Part shown: one piece after another, positions 22,901 through 34,900 of the stretch | How positions within the stretch are numbered: position 1 is the stretch's first letter | Layout of the letters: every line of letters begins with the position of its first letter | Source: Phoronis australis | Taxonomy: Eukaryota; Phoronida; Phoronidae | NCBI GenBank assembly: GCA_002633005.1 | Contig: NMRA01000243.1 | Location: 264,280-328,279 of the forward strand | Length of the DNA: 64,000 bases | Direction: 5' to 3' | The notes under the pieces: generated by a model | Seen by the model: only the letters and a program-made list of their open reading frames with translations | Databases searched by the model: none | What the model was told of the DNA's origin: nothing | Program-made: the position numbers and the translations under genes

Positions 22901-25900
22901 ACACTTATCTTTCACCCAGTGAGTTTAGTCTTTTACTTGTTGTGCATTCAGCATTACTTTAATGTAATTAGTTGTCAACATGCGGACTCTAAGCATGGGT
23001 ATTTTTCATGATTTTGTTCAATTATTAACTGAATGTTTGATTTTACTGTTGAATATAGACTTGTATGAACAGTGATTTGACATGGATTTACAAGCTAAAT
23101 CTTACTAATTTTGAACAAAATTGCTGAAGCCAATCTTTTTCCATTTTCCTAGAGCTTTTAATATTGGAGTGAATGCCTACAATTTCTCAAAATATTGTCT
23201 GTTGGCAGAGGTTGACGAGTCAGATTTCATAGTGAGGACAGCGCCAGAGATTTTAATGTCACAGAAATATTGAAAGTTTTTTTGACCACTTATTTAGCTT
23301 AAGTTGTTTCTCTGACCTCCAGTCGGTCTTGGTATTTTTATGTTTAGGAATTGCCAAGTAACGTAGATTTTATGTTAACAGGTGCTTTCATTACCACCTT
23401 TTGTGTGGAAGAAGCTGGTTGGTGAACCTGTCACATGGTCACGTGACTTCTACACAGTTGATGCGGCAGAGGTTAGTCTCTCTCTACAGTCTCTCATTGA
23501 TAGATATTTTGCATCTTAAAATTGACAGAACATACCTGGCAAAATAAAAAATGTCATATAAAATCATAGCTAAAGGAGTGAACATTTAAGTAGGACAATG
23601 AACAAGTCTCTTTAGCATTGTGATGCACAAAATCATTTTCTTGCCTGACCCAATCTCTAATTCTGGTGTGCAAGACTGATTAAGTTGCATGGGGCAAATT
23701 GCAAATTCTTTCTTTCATTGACATTTTGAGATGTTGGGAATTTTGTGTAAATCTTTTGAGCATTACACTACCCAACAGTGGCAATTTGAAGTCACATGGT
23801 CCAAAGAATTTATGATAAAGCCAGTTAGGGAAAGAAGTGATTATTGCTGAGTTGCCAAGACAATTCACTAAAAAACAACTTATAAATAAGTACATTTGTG
23901 TAACTTTTGATAAAAGGACTTCACTGAAAATGTAGGGGTTGGGCATTTTTCTTTGTACAGTAAGGCATAGACCAGACAGACAATGTCTCAAATTTTGGGT
24001 GACAGTGTACTATGCAGGTTTGATGAAAGAAATCAAAATGTACATTTTCGATAGTTTAGAATATCAAAACTGCAAACGGTTAAAAAATCTGAGGTACCAT
24101 TTGTCAAAGAAACATTTAATTACAAGTTTTGTACGTTTTTAAAAAATGTAAAATTAATCTAATAATTTTTTGAAATTCATGTTTCAAAGTTGCACAAAGT
24201 GCCATCTTTGACAAGCTGGGAAATGTAGTTCTTTATCTGGGTCAATGATGCGTGCTTCTGGTGGGGAAAGTTATTGTCTGAAGTAGCTCAAAAACTACCA
24301 AATACATTGGTGAAGATGTGGTTATTGGTGCTAAGGCAGTTTTAGAATGTTTTTACAATAGATTGGAGTGTTTTTTCAAAGAATCCCTGAAACGATTATT
24401 TTTCATGTACGGAGGTGCAAATTACCCTTAACCCACCTCTGAATTTTTGCAGTTTTACACATTTCGTGATTATTCTGTCCCCAGTTATCAGTTCATTGTC
24501 ATTACATTTTGACTAATTTTTCTGGGGAATTTTACTGTTAAGAAACTTTTCCTAGTTATAGTATTTTATCTTCACAGAATAAAGTCTGTTGTTATTATTA
24601 TTACTTTTAACTATTATTATTAGTGTTACTATCAGTGTAATTAGTACATCATCATTATTCTTATTATTATTACTTTTAGTTATTATAATAACCATTGCTA
24701 TCACTGTTATTATTATTATTGTTAATATGTTATTGCTTCTTCAGGTGAAATTAACAGAAAATATGGAAGTTATGGATAGAGAGACCTATGAAGCCCACTT
24801 CAATGAAAAGACGTGGTCAGCCACGCTAAGTGATGGCACGGTGACGCCGTTGAAGGAAAACGGCTTAACAATGTCCGTAAGATTTGAAGACCGCCATAAA
24901 TACATCGAGAAACTACAAGATGTGCGGATGAATGAAAGCTCACAACAGGTGATAATATTGTATATAATATTTTAGATTATTTTAAAGCAGATGGTCACCT
25001 GTATTCTGTTACAAGGGATTACCTTCATTTTATGCCAATCCTACTTGTATTGCTGACACAAAAATTTACCAAAACCGTAGTTGATTTCAACATCTGCCTC
25101 TTTCTGCCTTGAGGGTTGGTATAATATTATATTTCACATTATTTAACAACCTTAACCTTGAATATTTAATGAGACCTGAGACAAAACATTTGTGAGTCTG
25201 TGAGTTATGTTTTATTTCACATCTTCAACAAAATAGTAAGATCAACATAATACTTCAATGGCAAAAGCCGTGGAATGTCAAAATTTAAAATCATCTCTCT
25301 TCCGTATAATGTATAGTATTAGATAACTCAAAACCCACCATCCCTGATAGCCTTAGGTCTATATGACCTTAAAATGCCATTCACTAATTACTGTGTAGAC
25401 ACTGAACCAACATAGCAATCCACACAGAAATCTTGAAGGCAGATAATACAACCATAATTGACCAATCGCAAGCTTCGCCCCCTTGCGAAATGTTGACAAA
25501 CGAACAATAAGTTTTACCCAGCAACATGTTGTTTGTTGGCTAAGATGGTGGCTTGGAAACAAAGGTGTGTCAAGAATGCTGCGTTCTGATTGGTCAGTTC
25601 AGCCGTCACTCAAAATCCTGGAGTCGATGCTTAACATAATCTCAACTTGCCAAGTGCAACCTGGTCACCAAACAGGAACTGAAGTCGCCAAATCAAACCC
25701 TGAATTATATTTGTTTTTTATTTTTTATTGTTATATATTAATTTACTGATAACTGTACTGTTGACCTTCTCAAGGACAGTGTGCACATCCCAGAGCAAAG
25801 AATTGTGGGATACGAGTCCTCTAATCCAGAATCCAGAAAGTGTCACATAGGCGATCGTCTGCTTGATAAGCTGGCAGTTGATTTTGAATACTATCCGTTT

Positions 25901-28900
25901 ACTCGTATCCATGGTAAACTGAACTTCTGGCTGCTTGAAATATTACAAAGTGTTTTCTACAAGTCGTATACTCTCAAAACTTTTGATTTAGACCACTTGT
26001 CTTTATTAAATAGGGTCTTAACATGTTCCTTATCCATTGTTTGATACCTTCAAGGCTTCAATCCACCTTGTGGGTGGTGGAAACAAACTAAAGGTACACA
26101 CTTGAAGTTATATTGAGCGCAGGTTTTTCCTAAAAAATGACCAACTTCAAAGTATTGTTAGCAACCTATTAAGCCAAACAAAAATGAGCTCCATTCAAAT
26201 CACAGTATCACCATGAAAACAAGAAAAGTGTTAGCTTGACTTATTCAATGACTTGATAATGAAAACATTCCACTCCCGCCATAGTGTGAAAGACGATGTC
26301 CCAAAATAATAGTCATTTAACTTTAACAAAGGACGTCGAAGCAAATGACGGAAAAACAAGCATGAGTACATGAAACTCATTTTCTATTCCACTTCAGTTA
26401 TTTTTCTATATTTTATCAGTTATTAAATTGTGATGTGAAATTCGCTGTGCACACATTACAAGTGTTTGAAATGACGTTGGCTGTAGGGCATATGAGATTT
26501 CACTTGCCTGATAACAATTTAAGTTACGCGCTGTCAGGTAGTTGGACTACTAATAGTGTTGACCCCTGATTGAGTGAATTTTGGGCTTGAGAATAGTATG
26601 TTGTTGCTCAATACCGGGCTTATTACGTTGGCTTCGTCGACTCGACATTTAACAAAGGTCGATCTGTGCAGTACATGGCTATGTATTGCATACCGGCTCT
26701 AAACACAAATTTTAATGACTGCCACCACGAAAAATATGAAGTGCAGAAACCCAGGTTTATAAAGTTAATTACAACAACCAAAGATTGCCAACTTCAATTT
26801 GGAAATTATCTTCATGCTTTTGGTGAGATTCTTCAATACCGTGGCCTTTTCGAAATAATACTACGAAATATAGATATCACCCGTAAGGTCTTAAACAAAC
26901 ACTTGCGCAGATTTCCTGTTACGGCTAGGAGCACTATCAATGCCAGAGCTACGAATAGTAGCACACTGGAGTTCCAGAAGGTACTATACTGGTTACTGTG
27001 AGCTATGACCATATCACTCCAAAGTGTCCGCATCATGGTATCCTCCTTCCCAGGGAAGTCATAATCCAGCACAGCGACCATTACAGGCGACGTCGCATAA
27101 TCCCAGCTTCGTACCGCCGCCTCAACAGTCGGTATCCTCCGCAGGCCTACAAAGCATTCACTAGTGTCTGTGAACTTAATATCTAGTTTCTCCGCCATCA
27201 CGCCGATCCACGCATCGTCCGGCATAAACGGTGGTGTATCGAATGACATAAGGTACAACTGTTTTATAGCTTTACCCGGCATTATGTAGAGGGTACCTGA
27301 ACAGTAGGCTGGGTAAGCGTTCCCTGGATAGTCCTTCTCAGACACAGAGTACTTGGCACCAAGCCTATATACCTTAGTACAACACGGATAGTAATAGCAG
27401 AAGGAAAAGCTGTTCATATTCTGTCTGTATCGCTGTTCTCCTAAATAGTGGATGATTTTAAACATGTCGACGAGCACTTCGTCACTTGTCATCATGACGT
27501 AAACTGCGTGTGGGCAATACTCGAATACCCACCGATACGCCGTTACATCCTTGAGAAAAAGAGTTTTGTACGTGTCTATAAAATTCTCCTGTATGATGTC
27601 TCCGTATTGAGAGATTTCTTCCTTTAATCGGTCAGAATCGGACTTTCCTATAACAAAACGCACCGGCATGTACAAGCCTTCAAATATGCTTCCGTCACCC
27701 CATGTCTCTCGTATTGCTTTGCGTCTTTCGAAATGATCGGTAGCCGACCTCACCAAGATCAGCATATAGACTTCTTTGTTAAGGCAAGTTTGAGAAGGAA
27801 TCACCGTAAAATTGTACGGATGTGGATTGCAGTTATACTGGGCCTGGTAAAATTTCTTCGGGACGGCCGAGTCTTCGTGTCGTTCTGTACTGTTCACCGT
27901 GCGATATTTTGGTAGTAGTAGCCCACCTGATGTCAACGTACTTTCTGGAAAATAAACCAGATGTATAATGTAAATGAGGGTCTTTGAGGAAACTAGCCCC
28001 ATGTTTTAAATTCATTACTTAAACAACTTTCGGTATTTTAAATTACAGTAGAGCCAGGTTAATGCTCTACTCTCGGTTTTGACGTAAATAATGATAATAA
28101 GTGGGATATTCCATTTAGTGGGTTTCAGAGGAGGCGGTGTGGCTTAGTGGAATAACTGTCCACTTCCTTTACTGAAGATCCAGGGTTGGAGTCTCACTGA
28201 GCACAATGGTAGGCCATTGAGTCAGGTCTCTAGCTCCTCAGCTCGGTTTTAACTACATATTATTAATAAAGCATAAAAATTGTTACAAGTGATAATTGCA
28301 ATGGGTCCACTTGAGTGGCCTGCGCACGTCTGGTATAACATATACCAGACTGCCTACAGTTATTTTTCAGAACAGGAAGTAGGTTTCAATTTGGCAGTGA
28401 TCGTAACCATTCCTATAAGCATGCAAAGAAGAGAATCTCAAGAGTAAGACACGTCATATCCCCCTGGTGCCAGTAGTGTAAAAATGGCTAGTTACCGACT
28501 TGGGCTACTAAACAAAGACTGGGAAAAAAGTTTGATTGTGAGGGTATTAGTTCGAGCTGCAGGGAAAAGTTAAAAACATCAATGAGTTCCTAAGCTAAGA
28601 TGTCCTTCTATGCGCAAAAGGTATTTAAAGCACGACTTTGATGGTTCAATCAGTATGAGGCATAATTTGCTGAAAAACTTGAAAAGCCCTCTACTGGGGC
28701 TGCTCAGGTTGAGACAGCGGTACTGTCTAGTGCCAGCTGCCCCTTAGATGCAATGTAGTGTATTGGGGACGATCAGAAACTGAGGACGCCTGTGGTTAGA
28801 TGCTAGGCAATGACCATCGCCTCTGTTGGCCCGAACCAGAGGCGATGTAGAGGCTATAGGCGCTCTGTACGCCGGAAGCTTTTCGGCGAATTATGCCTCG

Positions 28901-31900
28901 CACCGACTAAATCATCAAAGCCACGTTGTTATAACTACCTTTTGCGCATAGACGAACACCTTAGGAGGTTGTCGATGTGTTTAAGTTCTTCCAACTCGAA
29001 CAAATACTCCCGTTATGAAACTTTTTCTTCGAGCAGTCCCTATTTCAGTTCCCAAAATCGTGAAATCAACTTTTTCATTTTTTTAACCAGGCCGAAGGTC
29101 AGAAGTTGCGGACCTACCGGCGAACTTTGAAAGCTGAAGTTCCCGCCCTTCGCGTACGTGCTGCCGGGAACCAGCCGTGCATTTGCCGTGTTGTTAAACA
29201 TTAAAATGTCAAATATGTGCACANNNNNNNNNNNNNNCGATGTCGGTACTTCCGTAACTCACCGGCAATTTTCGTACCGTCCTTGACCTCGAGCGGCAAC
29301 CGATGGACGTGCGCGGGGGTTTTTTGTGAACATTTTTGTTCTTTGACTGCGAATTTCTTACGAAGTCGCCGGAACAGGACACCGTGAATAGTATTGGGAG
29401 AAAGAACAATTCTTCATGGTTTGTTGAACCCCTGTTTTGTGTAAATTTATTGAGTTTTATGTTTGCTATGGACGGGTGAAGTGAAGCACCCGTGGAATTT
29501 CTAGTCGAGAGTGTCCTACCTTGTAGTATTATATGTAGTGTATTGGGGACGATCAGAAGCTGAGGACGCCTGTGGTCCTCCCTACCTGCAGTAATACAAC
29601 AACACTGTCACTGTTCACTAACTAAACAGTGGGACACTGGAATGCTCACCATAGTTGAGAACGGTTCCGTTTTTCACATCTTGAAAATTTCCATCAGATC
29701 CCTCAGAGGCTAATGAATGAAATTCAGTGACGAATACAAACCCAACGATGAAGACTGCAGAGTGAAACATTTGCTTCGGTCGATTCCCAGCTGACTTCCG
29801 GTCTCATTTGCGCAGGTGCTACAACTCCCGTAAGATGGCGCTAAATGCGCCAGTCACTAGGTAGTGAGACCGTCTCGTCCCCGAGTCACCTGGAACTGCG
29901 GCTGAACTGTCGTGCGTCGTGAAAGTCGACGACACTTCCGTGGGTCCGCTCAAAAGTAGTTCGTCAAAAGGACAAGTTACGAGAAAGCAAATCAAATGAA
30001 GTTATCAAAAGTAGAAATGATTTCTTGGCATTTATTTTGATGCCCAATATAGGCTACTACACCACTGAATCAGTGAAAAGTATAGATAACCGCATAGGCT
30101 ATAAGGCTGGTTACAAATGGAGATAATTAGAACGTTTCTAACTGAGAAAATCCGCTATTGTTGGCTTAGGAAGTAAATGCCATTAGTATAGGTTAGTACC
30201 ATGGTAGAGACTAGTTTTGTGTCTCACGATTGCGGGTCATTGGAAATGACGTCGCCGAGTAGTAACTTGGCAACTGACCCCGCCTTCCAACAATCTAGGG
30301 CACATGTATATCCCCTCATCTCAATAATTTTCTTTTATTGTGTTTTCCATGTTGATATCCACCGGCCGGTAACGGCAACACATTAAAGTGCCGAAAACCA
30401 CAATTTACCATTTCATGTTTGACAATCGACTACATTGTCAGCACCCCATGGCACTTTCGTGAATTAAATATCTCCAACATGCGAAAATAAAAAAACAACT
30501 TCATTTGAAAGTTTCCAGCTCCAGAATGTCCTCCGTGACCAACACCCGAGTTTCTTCACTCAAAACTTCAGTTGTGTCTGATGCCTGCACGTCTCCCAAT
30601 GTCCCGCGGGAAAGCGAAAAGAGACAAAACATTTTCAAATATTAAGTTTTCACTACCGCCACACACGCGGCAATGCCTCGCCATTTCTTATACCATAAAC
30701 CACTGGATAACGAGAGCAAGAGCTGTGGTTAGTTGTCCCAATTAAATTTAGTATGTATCGACCAATAAATGCACGTAACTCGAAATCAGCTTATTAACTT
30801 ATCAGTCATAATATAATGTTTGTGTGTGTGTTTTAAGTTGACAGCTGATTGACCGTTGGGGTCGCTTTTTGGTGTTTTTGAAATGAAATTTGTGATTTTA
30901 AGCACTTTTAATAATCTCACTGTCCGCGTATACTACTATACTATTACTTATTTCGTAGTTAAGTGCAGCCTAATAAGGATCGAAGTCAGCACAGTCAGGG
31001 ACTTGATTCTAATGTCGGCTTGCACGAAGCCGGCTGTTTAGCGATGGAGTAACGGCAATGTTTAGCACCGGTAACCAATTTAGTTTAACCAAGGAAGAGT
31101 GTTCTTTTTATAACACTAATTTCTGTGTTTTGCTCACTTTTTACCCTGATTGTCCTCTTTCTGGTTTAGCATATCTTTACTTGTATACCCTAGTCTTATT
31201 TGTCATCATTCCCTTAGTTTGTCTGTCTGTCTCTTAGTGTGTTGTAATAAATATAATATAAAAATAAATAATTGCAGGCGGTCTGATACACGTTGTACCA
31301 GACGTGCGCAGGCCTCACGTGTGGGCCCATTGCACTGATCACCTGGAAATATTTTTATGCTTTATTGATACATGGTTAAAACCGAGCTGAGGAGCTAGAG
31401 ACCTGGCTCAAGGGTTTAGCAGTGTGACCTGGTGGGATCGCACTTAGTGTGTTGTGTTGTATTATACTGTTATTTTTGTCATGGCCAGATGAGGCAACAT
31501 TAAATAAATCAAAACTCGGTTCCAAGTTATAATCTCTTTGTACGGTGTACTTGTACCAAAGGCTAAACGCTGAGACGTGAACACGATAACTAATAATTCT
31601 AGACTTAGAGAATAATGTTTACCATGTTCGTGTTTTCGGTTAATGGAGGGAGACTTCCAGCACTAGGGGAAGATTTACATGCTGAAGCAAGCAGTTGACG
31701 AGGCTGTTTGTTGAAATTAACATCGTCATGGTACAGGTGTTACTGCAGTACATCTCCTTGGGCTTTTCTGGAAAATATACTATAAAATGACTTTTTCATT
31801 GGAGCTCTCAGCAAATGGGTCCCTTGTCATCATGCTTTGGATTTCATCGTGCCGCTGGTCTCTTAATGATGATGGGGTATCTTAATTTTCCAGCGGCATG

Positions 31901-34900
31901 CGCCCTTCGGGTCCGACTGTTGGTAGGTTAGTAATGAACGCGTTAGCTGGAGTTTGGTGAACAAAGAATCGACTGTTTGACAAGTCGCTGGTTCCAAAAC
32001 TAGTTGAATTTGGGTCATAACACGTAATTCGCTGACGAGAATCAATGAGTAATTTTTTACATAACCACTTGACCCAGAAGGTTACCAATGTCATCAGACA
32101 TTTTGATGTGTGGTATTAGCAAAAAACTAACGTCGCCCGTCGTTTGGTTACGGGTTCGAACGATTTAGGCAAGAGAAGAGCGAAAGAGGCTGAGGCAGAG
32201 GCATAAGCCGACAGTAGACTACCACCAACTAAGAACTTGCCACCAGTTTCATTCATTTAAATTTCCCTCCCCAATGTGGTATGTCGCATCAAGTAGGAAC
32301 TTTGTAATCGTTTGATTGTTTTGTACCTTTAGATCGAGTCAATAAGACGTGGACTGCTAAGCGTTGTCCCTCAAGCTGTCTGTGATTTGCTGACGTGGCA
32401 GGAAATGGAACGATGGGTCTGTGGCGACCCCGAGATAACCTTGGAGGCGCTGCGCCGGTGCAGTACGTATTAACTGCTTAGGCAAACATTTAATCATGGA
32501 CTAGCTCATTGGTGGCACGTGACTGGGAATTTTGACGGAGAGCTGAAGCCAAACGTTGCTTGCCAAGTACTACTACATGTTTCTGTTTCATGAAAGTGAC
32601 GTCAGACTTACCCTAATGCAAAAATTTGTTCTTGCGCTCCACATAACTGTGTCAGAAATTGCGCAAAAGTGCAGAGTCTCAGAATCACTTAACTGCTGGC
32701 TACTAAGATTATTTCTGTCAATTATTTCTAGAATGTGATGCTGCTGGTAATAACTTGGCTAAACTTTTTCAATAATTGGTATGTGGGAAAGATAAGACCA
32801 AAATCGAGTCTTAAAGTCGCAAGGCACTTACATGGAACAGATCACTGAAGAGCTTGCATTAGTCGGACATCTATGAGTAAGATTTCGAAGTTTACATGGA
32901 CATTCTGGGTCAGAATAGTAATTTTACATAAATTATCAGTAGTGTGGAAACGAACCCATTAGTTCCGTGCAGTAGCAACCAGCAACCGGACGTTTTGCCG
33001 CTCCGCCAATGATCACGTGTTAAGTAGCTGATCATTTTTATGCGCCCACGTATTTATATGTTGTCGCCATCTTTGTCTGGGCGTCCGGCATCCGCAGCTG
33101 TATCACCTAAACCCCTTGCAAAATCTTATTGAAATTCGGCAGATGTGTTCCTGTGCTGCTGACAACAGATGTGGACGACTTTCGGACTCATCCGAATACC
33201 GATGTGCTCCCTAGTGGCAATTTTAGTTTTTTACGTTTGCGTCCATATCTTCGGCGTACCTTAACGGATTTTCCTGAAATTCGTCAGGTAGGATTTTACT
33301 AAAAATGCCATGATGCCATTCCAGATTTGGACGTATTCCACCGATTTCACGCCACCTTTTGACCATTTTTGTTATTTTTGCGTTATAGTATTCACATGGT
33401 AAAGACACCGGGTTTGATTACAGCGAATGTCTGGCAGACCACGGCGACAATTGACGATTTGTAATAAAATCACAACACATTTTGCTGATTTATAACTCTG
33501 GCCAATGCTAATACCTTCGGGAAGTCCAACAATAACCCCAAAATGTGCGTTTTCGGCCGTAAAATCGATAATATCCCTATGTCTGGAACAAAGTCTCGTG
33601 GTACTGTTGTTCTAGTTCGTGCTCACGTCACTTCAGAACGGTCGAAATTTGCCTTTCTTGAATTAATCCCTGGGTCGGTTTGGTTCCGACTTAGGCGAGT
33701 TGTGCTAAGATGCGCTAGAGGTTTAAGAATAACATGACGCTACCAAAGGGTGGCAAGTTGTTCGTAGCGACGATGGGCCCATGCAGGGGGTGATTTCGTG
33801 GTGTGAACTGGCGTGTGCGCGCATGTGTGATTAACTTCATACATTGCAAACGACATTGGGCGCTGCTTCGGCAGGTCTAACGGTGGACAACTTCAAAGTG
33901 AGATAAAACAACACGTACGGGCTCAATCGCTACCACCGTATAAAGCGATTTGATTATTTTGTTGATTTTCACAAAATTAAAGCAAAACGTTCGGCACTCC
34001 CCCTGTGTCAAAGGGGTAGCCCAAGGTATTAGTAATATTACCGAAACAACCCTCAGTAGTTGGATAATTTGGGCTGTAATCACCTGCTATGGGAGTGTAA
34101 TATTATAATATTACTCACAGGTAATCGTAATAGGTCTGTTCATTTTCGGTTATTCGACAGCCAACGTTTAGCACCAGATATGTGTTATATTCTAGCTCAT
34201 TACGAAGATCTTGAACAGACTGAAACTCGTGTGAAACACATGTGGGACGCCATCACGGCATTCTCTAACGAAGATCGTAGCCGCTTTCTGCGTTTTGTTA
34301 CAGGCAGGCGGCGCCTACCAGCGCCCATTTATGTCTGTCCGGATAAAGGGTAAGACGAGTATTCCTTACTGTGAATTATTCTGCTAAGAAGTTTTATCGT
34401 TTGCAACTTTGCCATATTCAGCATTCTGGTGACTGAAATTTATAATACCCGCACACGATTCACCATTGGGCCCGCGTAACTGGCGCACGTGTGCGAGCCT
34501 AAAGCGTGGTCCAAATAATGTTGCGAGAGTCGTTCGTCGCAGCATTTTCGCCGGTCTCCGAAGTCATCGTATAATACACTAGGACCGATTGTATTGTAAT
34601 TTGTTTTAGTACGTGTACAACTACAGTATGGGCTGTTGACGACAACTGCACTGTTTTGGTGCTGCTTTCAGTAACGTCTGCAACCCGCGAAAAGGTGGCG
34701 ATTGCGACTCTCACAACATTATGGAGACCAGGCGTGTGTTCAGTAGATGCGAAAATGTCGCGAAAACGCGTTATCACGCAAGACTACTGACGCGAGATAT
34801 TGTCACCTATAACAAGCGAAGCACATGATCACACTAGCTTCCTTCGCGAGATTGTTGCGTCTACGGAACTCGGTCCCGAGACGAGTCAAAAAGTGTCTTG

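Noticed and set aside
24589-24975. Frame beginning [11 protein letters not shown] leading into HECTD3 exon 13
   Set aside because: The hydrophobic run is translation of a tta/att simple repeat in the intron; the acceptor at 24744 and homology begin the exon at 24745.
25776-26044. Possible extra HECTD3 exon ([19 protein letters not shown]...)
   Set aside because: Exon 13 joins exon 14 at 32333 in phase and with continuous homology, leaving no room for it; no family match was recognised.
26666-27001. Plus-strand 111-codon ORF
   Set aside because: It overlaps the conserved C-terminal part of the GT31 gene on the other strand and has no features of its own.
26833-28002. Start of the GT31 protein at the Met encoded at 28002-28000
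   Set aside because: The first 19 residues of that frame come from sequence that reads as a branch/polypyrimidine region ending in ttattttccag. Starting there gives only a weak hydrophobic stretch, while the phase-1 join to 29650 gives a proper signal peptide.
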